A stretch of DNA of 27,224 nt from Verrucomicrobia bacterium SCGC AAA164-M04. Lineage in GTDB: Bacteria; Verrucomicrobiota; Verrucomicrobiae; Verrucomicrobiales; Akkermansiaceae. Under the pieces are notes generated by a model. It saw only the letters and a list, made by a program, of their open reading frames with translations. It was not told the origin of the DNA and did no database searches. The DNA lies in assembly GCA_000383735.1 (NCBI GenBank), contig KB912127.1, positions 1 through 27,224 of the forward strand. The letters run 5' to 3'. Shown here piece after piece: positions 13,481-22,112 of this stretch; the stretch's first letter is position 1; each line of letters starts with the position of its first letter. The position numbers were made by a program, and so were the translations under genes.

Positions 13481-15781
13481 ATGCTCCGACTCCTTCTCAT
13501 TTTTAGTCTCTTTTCGGCCACGGTCTGCTTGGCACAAGACTACCGGGTTTCCCGACCACCAAATATTATTACTGAGGACCGGATTGAATACGTCAGTATC
13601 GTGACCAGAGCCGAAATGGAACTGGGCAAACTTCCTGAACATCCCAAAATCACCTGGCTCGGGTACTCCAGTATTCGGCTTCCTAATGATGCCTATGGAA
13701 ACATGCAAACCGATAACCGGATCTCATTTATTGCGACCTCACCAGGGTTAATCGATTTCCCTCCTGTCCCAATCGTGCTTGAAAACAAGGAGTTTTTTAT
13801 TCGAATCGGGGAGATAAAAGCAACAGAAAACACCACTTCAAAAACCGACACCCGCTTAGAGATCCTCTGGAACGGAAGTGCTAAGATTCCAAAACAAGTT
13901 CATTTGGGTGAAGCTGTAGAGGTTCAATTTATCGAGCTTGTTGAAAACAAGAACAATCGATTCCGAGGAAGTTCATATTTTTCTCAGCCCTCAAACCGGA
14001 TCGAGGGAGCGCAGTGGCATCAATACCTGCGTTACTCAGGGCGCAAACCAGTTCCTAGTGACTACTTCTATACCTATTCCCAAGGCGGGTTCTTCAGTCG
14101 CTACGGAAGCCCTGAGAACTATAGCGAGATGGCACAAGAAATCGAGGGTATTGATTACAACCTCCGCGCCTACAAGGCTCGTTTGTATTTCACGAAAATT
14201 GGAAAATCGACCGGACACCTCAGCGCAACTCTTGGGACTTCTAGGGTTCGCTCCAAACATCGGACACACGTCATTCCATTTGAAATTGAAGTGCTTCCCA
14301 TTCCGCCCATTCCTAATAACCAGGCGATCGATTCGGGACTTGTAGGAGACTGGGAGTTTCAAATCGACTACCGCCCTCTTCAACCTGCAGCCTCTCGCCC
14401 CTTTATCATCGACATTTCAATCACCGGCCAGGGAAACCCAAATCTTCGGAACGACTTCGATTTTTCAAGCCAAGGCTTCCCATCCGTGGAAAGCGATCTC
14501 TATCCAAAGGTCGGCAGTAACTATGATTTTTGGGAAGGAGACTTCACGCAAACTCTTCTCCCAACCGGAAAAGTAGGAACCCTACCCGCAATCACCCTCG
14601 CCTCTTTCGACACCGTCGACGACAAATGGCGTTTCCACAAAATTACACCAACTCTAAACCTTCCAGGGACCAGTGACATCACTGCATCAATGACTCCTAG
14701 AAACGACGCTGGTAGCGTCACCACACGCCCGGTTTTACTCAACCTACCGGCCTCTACCTTTGGAGCCTTCGCTCTTGCTCCTTTTCTCCCGTTTCTTTTC
14801 GGCCTCGCCAAGAAACGACTTGATTCACGAGATCCAGAGCAAAGGAAACGGGAACAAACTCTTAAGCGTCTGATTATAACCTTCAAATCAGGACAAGGAA
14901 CAGCAGAGGAAGTTGATAACCAATTACTGCCCATTCTTCGGCACAAACTCCGACTCCCTTCAGGATCAACTGTAAGAGAAATTGCAAGTGCACTTGATGA
15001 TCAAGAGCTCGCCAAGAGCCTCGAAACCCATGCCGAAAATTCGTTTTCTACTCAGGAAAGGCCATTCGACTTCATTGCATTGGGGCGCGAACTCACAAAG
15101 ATTTCGCTCCTGCTGTTGATCAGCATTAGCTCCCTAAAAGGCTCAAGCTTGGAGGAAGCCAATCAAGCGTTTAACGAGGCGAACTTCACCAAAGCAATCA
15201 GCATCTACGATAGTCTCATTAAAGAGAGCCCCGACCGCGGATCGCTGCACTACAATCTGGCTCAAGCCCATCTTTCCGCAAATGCCCCCTCTCGCGCACG
15301 AGCATCCTGCCACACCGCGCTTTTACTTGATCCACTAGACGAGGACGCGCGGTCCTTGATGAGTGACATTCGCGAGCGCCAGGGTGATCTTACCGTTTCC
15401 CGAAACCGATTTCTCGACCTTCGTCCGGATCAATGGGTCGTCGTAGCTGCTGTGATCTGGGTAATAACCTTCTTGTTTTTTGGGGTCCGCAAGTTCATCT
15501 CACTCCCCCGCTGGCCTGGGTTTACTCTTGGAGCCATCGCGCTCCTCTGTTTAGGAACCGCCGCTTGGCGACAGGGCCAACATTACTCTTCCGATCAATA
15601 CATGGTTCTTGCCGACGAACTCCCCCGAGAACCCAAGGCGGGCACACCCGATTGGAACTATCCCGCACTTAGGGCGGGGCAAATCGTTCAAATTTCCGAG
15701 GTCAATGAAACTCATGCCCTCGTTCAATCATCCGAAAGCACCTTCTGGCTTCCCATAAATGAACTTCAACAAGTCTGGTAA
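13481..15781 (+). CDS. BatD-BatE fusion protein
   Basis: A 766-residue protein. A signal peptide (1-19, ending CLAQ) precedes a long beta-rich extracytoplasmic region (about 20-420) of the BatD/oxygen-tolerance type. A membrane helix follows (about 425-443) with a cytoplasmic basic segment (KKRLDSRDPEQ). A second hydrophobic stretch near 542-553 resembles a signal peptide and leads into TPR repeats (about 555-640). Two more helices (about 651-671 and 678-698) and a C-terminal SH3-like domain (about 715-766) follow. The second half matches BatE (TPR, two helices, SH3), usually a separate gene. The start lies 14 bases after the previous stop and the stop directly abuts the next ATG, so it is in one operon. 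Family assignment of the BatD part rests on layout and position rather than a strong motif. Confidence 0.8.
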   Translation: MLRLLLIFSLFSATVCLAQDYRVSRPPNIITEDRIEYVSIVTRAEMELGKLPEHPKITWLGYSSIRLPNDAYGNMQTDNRISFIATSPGLIDFPPVPIVLENKEFFIRIGEIKATENTTSKTDTRLEILWNGSAKIPKQVHLGEAVEVQFIELVENKNNRFRGSSYFSQPSNRIEGAQWHQYLRYSGRKPVPSDYFYTYSQGGFFSRYGSPENYSEMAQEIEGIDYNLRAYKARLYFTKIGKSTGHLSATLGTSRVRSKHRTHVIPFEIEVLPIPPIPNNQAIDSGLVGDWEFQIDYRPLQPAASRPFIIDISITGQGNPNLRNDFDFSSQGFPSVESDLYPKVGSNYDFWEGDFTQTLLPTGKVGTLPAITLASFDTVDDKWRFHKITPTLNLPGTSDITASMTPRNDAGSVTTRPVLLNLPASTFGAFALAPFLPFLFGLAKKRLDSRDPEQRKREQTLKRLIITFKSGQGTAEEVDNQLLPILRHKLRLPSGSTVREIASALDDQELAKSLETHAENSFSTQERPFDFIALGRELTKISLLLLISISSLKGSSLEEANQAFNEANFTKAISIYDSLIKESPDRGSLHYNLAQAHLSANAPSRARASCHTALLLDPLDEDARSLMSDIRERQGDLTVSRNRFLDLRPDQWVVVAAVIWVITFLFFGVRKFISLPRWPGFTLGAIALLCLGTAAWRQGQHYSSDQYMVLADELPREPKAGTPDWNYPALRAGQIVQISEVNETHALVQSSESTFWLPINELQQVW

Positions 15782-17455
15782 ATGAAAACTATTCTCATTG
15801 CTGCCGCATTAGCTTCTCTCCTTCCCGCCCAGACAATCACCTGGACCAAAGAACACGAAATCTCCGTTCAAAATAGCGCAACTCAATTTGCTTCGAACCT
15901 GTCGAGCCAAATGGTCATTGTTGGCCGACTTGGTTTATCCGAAACAAGACCAGCGGTCGTTATTAGCCTTAACGGCCATATCCTCTCTCCATTCTTACCG
16001 AGCATTGACGGAGAGGATGCCCCTTATCTTCTTTATCGGATCGATGGCTCTCGTATCGAACTCGAAACAGTCGCTGAAAATCCAAAGCGCTTCGTTTCCT
16101 TACTCAAAATCAAACAACCACCACCTGAGCTCGTTCCAGTCCGAGTTTCAAAAACCCTTGATCACACTGTGCTCGTGCCCACCACAGCGCCCATCTCTTC
16201 AATCGGAGAGCCTCCAAGCCTCTTCGTAGATCATCTTGAGTTTGCTCCTCCAGAGGAAGCAAAAGCACTTCGACTAGATAGTACACTTTACACTCTAGGA
16301 GCCCCTGTCTTCGACCTCTCCGGCGCGTTGATCGCCACCACTTTGAAGGGTCGCGAAACAAATACTCCAGCCCTTATGATCCAATGGTTAATTGCCGACT
16401 TCCCGGAACTTGATGCCATCCTAGCGAACGAAACCATTTCGGACCTTGAGGCACTACCACTCGCGCCGAAGACCACTCAAGAAGAAGCGAGAGAAATCGT
16501 GATCTCGCCCATCACCCGCGCACGACAGCGTTTCATTCAAAAGTCACACCAAAACCCACTCCCCTGTGTCCTTGTCTCTAACAAAGGGGCGCAAGCAACT
16601 CACTCAGTTATTGGAACGACTATTCACTCGGAAGGGCTAATCATCACGAAAGCCAGTGATCTTGGCCCATCCCTTGTAGTTCGTTACAACGGAAAAAACT
16701 ATCCAGCAGTTCTTCTTTCAACTGACGAGACCACCGACCTTGCATTAGTTGGCATCTCCGAATCAGGGATGCCAGTCGTTCGTTGGATCGATGAACTTCC
16801 AAAAGCCGGCTCAGTCGTGGCCTCTCCAATCTTACTTCAGGAATCCACAGATGAAATGGTTGTAGAAGCGACGTCCTATGTAGGAATTTTTAGCCATGTT
16901 CTAGGAATGGGAATTCCTACTGTCCATGCGACAAGCCAGGTTACCAGCCTAGGGGTCACCACTGAACAACTTGATTCAGGATTAACGATCGCAGCGATCC
17001 AGCCTGATGCACCGGCTTTCGAATCTGGACTTTCACCCGGAGACCTCATTAAAAAAATAAATAAGCAGCCGATCAATAACCGAGCCGATCTGACAGCATT
17101 TTTAGATCGTTGCGAGGTTGGAGAAAAAGTTACTGCCGAAATTGCGCGGGGTGGGTCCAAGAGCTCGCATGAGATTAAACTCATTTCGCCGCTCATAATC
17201 CCTCCGGTCACCGGCCTCAATCTTGCAAAGAATCTTTCCATGGTTCCCAGTATTAGGCGAGCCCCTTTTCCCGACGTGATTGTCCACAGCATCCCAATTA
17301 ATGCTTGGGATTGCGGGTCTCCAGTCTTCGACATCAATGGAAATGCTCTAGGGCTTAATATCGCCGCAATTTCTCCAGCACGAACGATCGCTCTTAAACC
17401 AAAAGAAATTCGTGCAGCAATCGACCGCCTTCTCGCCAAAACCCGCGCATTTTAG
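15782..17455 (+). CDS. HtrA-like double pseudoprotease with inserted PDZ domain
   Basis: A 557-residue exported protein (signal peptide about 1-17, ending LPAQ). Residues about 30-215 resemble a degenerate chymotrypsin-like domain: the GDSGGP site reads TLGAPVFD with Leu172 in the serine position. Residues about 255-557 form a second such domain. Its TAAH histidine site reads TKAS (S292 for His), the DETTDLAL aspartate (D319) is kept, and the serine loop reads WDCGSPVFD with Cys511 in the nucleophile position. A PDZ domain (about 390-470, GLTIAAIQPDAPAFESGLSP) lies between the two halves of this barrel. With no histidine it is most likely not a classical protease; a scaffold or peptide-binding role is inferred. 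Its ATG follows the BatD-BatE stop with no spacer, implying translational coupling. Confidence 0.75.
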   Translation: MKTILIAAALASLLPAQTITWTKEHEISVQNSATQFASNLSSQMVIVGRLGLSETRPAVVISLNGHILSPFLPSIDGEDAPYLLYRIDGSRIELETVAENPKRFVSLLKIKQPPPELVPVRVSKTLDHTVLVPTTAPISSIGEPPSLFVDHLEFAPPEEAKALRLDSTLYTLGAPVFDLSGALIATTLKGRETNTPALMIQWLIADFPELDAILANETISDLEALPLAPKTTQEEAREIVISPITRARQRFIQKSHQNPLPCVLVSNKGAQATHSVIGTTIHSEGLIITKASDLGPSLVVRYNGKNYPAVLLSTDETTDLALVGISESGMPVVRWIDELPKAGSVVASPILLQESTDEMVVEATSYVGIFSHVLGMGIPTVHATSQVTSLGVTTEQLDSGLTIAAIQPDAPAFESGLSPGDLIKKINKQPINNRADLTAFLDRCEVGEKVTAEIARGGSKSSHEIKLISPLIIPPVTGLNLAKNLSMVPSIRRAPFPDVIVHSIPINAWDCGSPVFDINGNALGLNIAAISPARTIALKPKEIRAAIDRLLAKTRAF

Positions 17456-17460
17456 TCTCG

Positions 17461-19593
17461 ATGAAAACCTTACTTTTCTTCCTCAGCTTCACAGGAACTG
17501 TCTTTTCCCAAACTCCAAAGGATTTAGATCGAATCGTTCGAGAACTCGTCCCAGACTTGGTCGACGCAACTGTTGCGATCATGATCAACGGGGGCTCTGG
17601 TTCCGGCGTAATTATAAGCCCGGAGGGATTGGTAATTACTGCTGCACACGTTACGAGTGATCCTAAAAAGCAGATGAAAGTCCTTCTTTCTGACGGACGA
17701 GAACTTCCAGCAACTAGTCTTGGAGTTGATCACGAAACTGACGGCGCTCTCTTACAGATCAACGCACCCGGGCCTTTCCCCTACCGGCCATACGTCGAAA
17801 CAAAAACCTACAAGGTCAATGACTGGGTCATTGCGACTGGCCACCCTGGAGGCCCAGTCGTGGGCCGTCCCGCTCCGGTTCGACTAGGCCGAATAAGCGA
17901 AGCCGGAACTAAGAGCGGCTTCAGCGACGCCATCACAACCTCGGCAATGGTGATCTCAGGCGACTCTGGCGGCCCACTTTACAACCTTAAGGGTGAGGTC
18001 ATCGGGATTAATAGTAACATCAGTGGTTCCTGGCGAATCAACAAACACGTTCCTCTGCCCTCGATTGTGGCACGTTGGGATGCACTGATAGCTGGGGAAG
18101 CATTTGGCCGACCGATGCAACCACAACAAGAAGTGGGAGATCTTTTTAATGAACCCTATGCCGAGCTTAGGGAGCGCTTTGAAGATGCCCTCAGTAAACA
18201 TAGTAAAGACGACCCAGAGGGCATGGCACTGCTCAAAAAACCACGACTTTTGGATCCCCACCACATGCAGAAGTTCCTAGATCGCTGGGAGCCAGATCCC
18301 GAAGCACCCAAATCGCCTCAATATGGTTTTCAGCTGGAAAGTCGCGCTCCGCGAATCACCTCAATTGTTCCCAATAGTCCTGCGGATAAAAGTGAACTGA
18401 TACCCGGTGATGTGATCACTGCAATCAACGGCCAACCGTTTCCAAGAACTACCGACCTCGCTCTCGTTCTTCAAAAAGGTGGTAAAGTTTCGCTCACGAT
18501 CAACAGGGGTAAAATCGTGGACCTGACTCCAATGGAGGTCATCGCCCGCAAGCACTTCCCCCAACCAGTTGCCGGCGTGATTGACATGATTGTCATCGAA
18601 GCAGCTGACGACAACAATAGGCCAGAGCAAATCCCTGAGAAAAACTTCACTGGAGATTTAGAATTCATTCAGCAGAGATTCAAAAATTCTATTATCCCAC
18701 TTAAAAACGGGCGGGGAAGAACGCTTGTCTCAGCAACCGTCATCCACGAAATCGGCCAACTCATTACCAAAGCCTCCGAAATCGCAGATGTCGAAGACCT
18801 CAGCGCAACCGTAAATGGTCAGAATTATCCTGTCACAATTATGGCAGTAGACGAAGCGACCGATCTCGCGCTAGTCAATATCAATGTAAAAGGCATGATC
18901 CCGGTAAAATGGGAAGCGAAGGAACCCAAAGTCGGACAACTTCTTGTCACTCCAGGGGGAAGGACCCTTTTAGTCGGTGTAATTACACAACCAGGCCGTG
19001 ATGCCCCAAAGAAAGGCTATGAGCTCAATCACACCTCTGAAAAGCCATCAGCTTATCTGGGTGTCACTTTTTCTGCCGAAACCTCAACACCGGTCATCGA
19101 AACTATTGAACTTGGAAGCCCTGCCGACAAAATTGGAATTCTAGAAGGGGACGAGATCATTCAGTTTGAGGGAGTTTCCATCTCAACCGTAGAAGCACTC
19201 GCCGAACTCCTCACGAAGCGCTCACCAGGTGAAAAAGTTGAAATCTTAATACAGAGAGGGAGTGAAGAAGTGAAAGTTAAACCAATTTTGGATGTCCGCC
19301 CAGCTACTGCTGCTGGCTCTTTCGATCGCCAAGCCTCACAACGCGACGGCCGACTTAGCGAGCTCAGCGCGCGAGGTGGCGACCTGAGTCAACGGCGCGA
19401 CGAGTTCCCCTACGTTCTTTACCACGATCAACCCTTAAGCCCACGCTTGACCGGAACGCCCTTGGTCGACCTTAGGGGCAAGGTCGTCGGGATCAATATC
19501 GCGAGGGCGATGCGACACCGCTCACTCGCGATTCCAACTTTGACTCTTGATCGCGTAATCGAAAAACTCCGGAGCGAAGCATTAGACAATTAA
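17461..19593 (+). CDS. HtrA/DegP-like serine protease with second, degenerate protease domain
   Basis: A 710-residue exported protein (signal peptide about 1-17, ending VFSQ). Residues about 28-230 form an S1C-type chymotrypsin domain with an intact triad: His63 in VITAAHV, Asp94 in HETDGALL, Ser169 in GDSGGP. A PDZ domain follows (about 286-350). A second barrel has TKAS (S439) for the histidine site and keeps the aspartate (D468). A second PDZ is inserted (about 532-607), and the serine loop reads LTGTPLVD (Thr664 for Ser). The family degrades or refolds envelope proteins. It is last in the Bat operon, five bases after the preceding stop, and its second half parallels the second half of that neighbour, suggesting paralogy. 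The active domain probably works in the periplasm. Confidence 0.87.
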   Translation: MKTLLFFLSFTGTVFSQTPKDLDRIVRELVPDLVDATVAIMINGGSGSGVIISPEGLVITAAHVTSDPKKQMKVLLSDGRELPATSLGVDHETDGALLQINAPGPFPYRPYVETKTYKVNDWVIATGHPGGPVVGRPAPVRLGRISEAGTKSGFSDAITTSAMVISGDSGGPLYNLKGEVIGINSNISGSWRINKHVPLPSIVARWDALIAGEAFGRPMQPQQEVGDLFNEPYAELRERFEDALSKHSKDDPEGMALLKKPRLLDPHHMQKFLDRWEPDPEAPKSPQYGFQLESRAPRITSIVPNSPADKSELIPGDVITAINGQPFPRTTDLALVLQKGGKVSLTINRGKIVDLTPMEVIARKHFPQPVAGVIDMIVIEAADDNNRPEQIPEKNFTGDLEFIQQRFKNSIIPLKNGRGRTLVSATVIHEIGQLITKASEIADVEDLSATVNGQNYPVTIMAVDEATDLALVNINVKGMIPVKWEAKEPKVGQLLVTPGGRTLLVGVITQPGRDAPKKGYELNHTSEKPSAYLGVTFSAETSTPVIETIELGSPADKIGILEGDEIIQFEGVSISTVEALAELLTKRSPGEKVEILIQRGSEEVKVKPILDVRPATAAGSFDRQASQRDGRLSELSARGGDLSQRRDEFPYVLYHDQPLSPRLTGTPLVDLRGKVVGINIARAMRHRSLAIPTLTLDRVIEKLRSEALDN

Positions 19594-19617
19594 ATCACCC
19601 CTGTGAAAGTCGTGAGT

Positions 19618-20937
19618 TCAGTTGTTTTCTTTACCGACTCTCGGGAGGGTGTTGCTCCATTCATGGAGCGCATAACCCTCGCCAAGCCCACCGATTTCAT
19701 CAAGCAACTTGGCACATTCTGTTTTCCAAGATGAATAGTCTGGCGCCTTCCATGTTCCGGAAGTTCGTGGAAACACAACATAGGTCACACCAAGGCCAGA
19801 AACCGGCGCGTTATATGGAGTAGACTTCGGATTAAGCGCTTTAGCCATGCGTAAACTAGCCTCTCCGATTTTAAAACTTGGCCCCCCATCACCAACGATT
19901 GCCGGGTAAACATTTTTACCGTGAATAACGGCAACATAATCACCGACATTTGGCCCCCACGCGCTCTCCCGATCCTGTAGGATAAACACGGGAATTACGA
20001 CAAAAGGATCATATTCGGCGATCAAAAAACTCCGACGTTTAAGATCAGTAATACCAGCGGACAGACGCTTCACTTCACTAGCGTTACCCGTGGCCTTTGC
20101 ATCAGCTAACATCTTCTTCCAGCCTTTAATCATGGGGTTTTCAATTTTCCCGGTCTTTTTCCAACCGTAACTCGTAAATGGTTGATAATTTGCTGAATTC
20201 ACAATCTTGTCAGGCATCGTCGGAACACGATCACCATCCGAGCCATCGGACACCACATCCATATCGGTCTGAAACAGGAAGACCTTTCGTTTAGACTGGG
20301 GGTGCTCTAGTTCAAGCATCGTCTCACAGTCAAAATAATTGTGCTTTGTGAGAACTCGGTCAAATCGGTTGGCGTAAAGCTTCAAGCGGGATTTCTTATT
20401 GTCATACAAACCCTTAAAAAATGGCGAGACTCTTGATTCCTCCACGAGAGCTTCGAGCCCAGGAAAGATCTTGGGAAGCTCTGGATTTTGCTTTACCAAC
20501 TCACCGAACCGCCTCGCAGCTTCCGGTCGAACCACTGAAAAAGTAAGCGATGCTTCATAAGTCCCATCTTTTTCCCTCTCGCTCGATGCCAACCGACCTG
20601 CCTTTTCTTGGATTTGGTATTTATAATCAAATCCCCTAGACGTTTTGGAAACATCAGTCCCCTTCTTGACCTCGTAATATGGCGGCCGCACTAAGATTTT
20701 CTTTTCAACAACCCGATCTTTATAAATCACATCGGGCTTTGGTTCTTTTTTCCGACTAGGTGGTGTAACTTTGCGCTCTAGGCCAAGTCGTCTGCGGATT
20801 TTTTCTGGAATCGGAGTAAGAATGGTGATTCCAAGAACAAATGCTGAAACTGCAAAAAATACCGTAACCCATGAGAAAGAGTTCGAAGTTCGTCGTTTCA
20901 CGCCATCAATTCTATAGGGGGTCGGGTTGGAAGCCAT
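19618..20937 (-). CDS. Membrane-anchored GH75 (fungal-type) chitosanase-like protein
   Basis: A 439-residue protein with a short cytoplasmic N-terminus and one membrane helix (about 22-42). A Lys/Pro-rich linker and a region without a recognised fold (about 60-175) follow, then a C-terminal domain resembling glycoside hydrolase family 75. Matching features, in order: TDMDVVSDG (D225, D227), PFVVIP, VGDYVAVIHG, VGDGGP, and GEASLRMAKAL (E359). In fungal chitosanases the DMDxxxDG aspartate and GEAS glutamate regions form the catalytic centre, so activity on chitosan or a related glucosamine polymer is plausible; binding or action on peptidoglycan is an alternative. ATG 20937 was chosen over 20976 because it gives a clean anchor topology. 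It is convergent with the HtrA gene and divergent from selD. Confidence 0.72.
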   Translation of the reverse strand: MASNPTPYRIDGVKRRTSNSFSWVTVFFAVSAFVLGITILTPIPEKIRRRLGLERKVTPPSRKKEPKPDVIYKDRVVEKKILVRPPYYEVKKGTDVSKTSRGFDYKYQIQEKAGRLASSEREKDGTYEASLTFSVVRPEAARRFGELVKQNPELPKIFPGLEALVEESRVSPFFKGLYDNKKSRLKLYANRFDRVLTKHNYFDCETMLELEHPQSKRKVFLFQTDMDVVSDGSDGDRVPTMPDKIVNSANYQPFTSYGWKKTGKIENPMIKGWKKMLADAKATGNASEVKRLSAGITDLKRRSFLIAEYDPFVVIPVFILQDRESAWGPNVGDYVAVIHGKNVYPAIVGDGGPSFKIGEASLRMAKALNPKSTPYNAPVSGLGVTYVVFPRTSGTWKAPDYSSWKTECAKLLDEIGGLGEGYALHEWSNTLPRVGKENN

Positions 20938-21023
20938 GATTATCTTAAATCGCCACAATAAATAAACAATCATCACAAAAGGGAAAGGGTTTTCAAATAG
21001 CGATCATTCGCTACCATTCCTCT
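20938..21023. other. Divergent intergenic region between GH75-like gene and selD
   Basis: This 86-bp A+T-rich stretch must hold promoters for both the GH75-like gene (minus) and selD (plus). I see no pair of hexamers convincing enough to assign, and no clear Shine-Dalgarno sequence in front of either start. Confidence 0.4.
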
Positions 21024-22076
21024 ATGAGCCTCGAAAAGATCAAACGCCTAACAGAACTTGCCTCCTGTGGAGGATGAGCTTCCAAGCTCGGCCAAGCCGA
21101 ACTCACGCAAGTTTTGCGTGGACTTACTAACATCTCAGATCCGAACCTCCTCATCGGCTCAGCGAGTTCAGACGATGCTGCCGTTTATCGTATCTCAGAT
21201 GAAACCGCACTCGTTCAAACTCTGGATTTCTTCACACCCATTGTAGATGATCCCTATCTTTTTGGACAGATCGCAGCCGCCAACTCCCTCTCCGATGTTT
21301 ACGCGATGGGAGGAAAGCCGATCACTGCCATGAATATTGTCGCGGTGCCTACCGATCATCTCGATCTCGACACCATCAACATGATTCTCAGAGGAGGCGC
21401 AGATAAGGTTGCCGAGGCTGAGTGCTCACTCTCAGGTGGTCATACCGTACAAAACCCTGAACCTCTCTACGGCCTTTCCGTCACCGGATTGGTAAACCCC
21501 CAGCGAGTCATTTCAAACGCTGGCGCTCAGGCCGGAGATCGCCTGCTACTTACTAAACCTCTCGGTACGGGTATTATCTCAACTGCCATAAAACGAGGAA
21601 TCTGCTCACCTGAGCTTGAAAAAAAAGCCTCAAACCAGATGGCAACACTCAACACACCGGGTTCCGCAATCGCTTCAGTTGGCCTAACAAAGGCTGGGAC
21701 TGATGTGACCGGGTTTGGCCTACTGGGTCACCTAAGCCATCTTTGCCGAGAATCTCGAGTCACTGCTCATATCGACTCCGCAGCAGTACCTGCAATCGAT
21801 CCAAACGTTCCCGAATTTATCAGGCAAGGATGTGTCCCCGGAGGAAGTCGCGAAAACCTCCGACTTGCCAAAGAATTTACAACCTTCGCCAGCAACCTTA
21901 CGGAGGAAATTCAAATCCTTCTTGCCGATGCTCAAACTTCTGGCGGACTTCTTGTCGCAGTCAACCAAGCTAACCTGGAGCAAGCCCAAGATGTCCTCCA
22001 TGCAAATGGAGCAAACATTGTTGCCGAAATTGGAGTTCTGACCGGTCCTTCCGAAAAATCGATCGTCGTCTCATAA
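21024..22076 (+). CDS. selD: Selenide, water dikinase (SelD), selenocysteine-containing
   Basis: SelD makes selenophosphate from selenide and ATP, the selenium donor for selenocysteine and selenouridine synthesis. Read through the UGA at 21075-21077 the product is 350 residues and begins MSLEKIKRLTELASCGGU, followed by ASKLGQ. The UGA occupies position 18, the place of the catalytic Cys17 of E. coli SelD, followed by the conserved Lys (K21). The remainder is family-typical: SSDDAAVYRI, TLDFFTPIVDDPYLFGQIAA, the AMGGKPITAMNI stretch, GGHTVQNPEPLYG, and TDVTGFGLLGHL. A conventional call would begin at 21114 and drop the first 30 residues, including the active site. A hairpin suitable as a bacterial SECIS lies downstream of the UGA. 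Sec insertion genes (selA, selB, selC) are not in the window. The sulfatase gene follows after 36 bases. Confidence 0.92.
21104..21120 (+). promoter_or_regulatory. Candidate bacterial SECIS hairpin in selD
   Basis: CACGCAA (21104-21110) pairs perfectly with TTGCGTG (21114-21120) around a three-base loop GTT. The loop begins 33 bases after the UGA and its first base is G. As I recall the bacterial SECIS model, the loop should lie about 16-37 bases after UGA with a G among its first two bases, so this fits. A smaller stem, TCGGC/GCCGA (21088-21100), lies between it and the UGA but its CAA loop lacks the G. Confidence 0.65.
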
Positions 22077-22112
22077 TTCTTCATCTTGGCAAAAGTTCAG
22101 GAAACAATCAGA

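Noticed and set aside
19594..19617. TCAC/GTGA hairpin between the HtrA gene and the GH75-like gene
   Set aside because: Only four base pairs and no following T run; not convincing as a terminator.
21114..22076. A GTG-started selD beginning after the UGA
   Set aside because: It would remove the catalytic U18 and Lys21 region; the upstream 30 codons read as authentic SelD N-terminus in the same frame.
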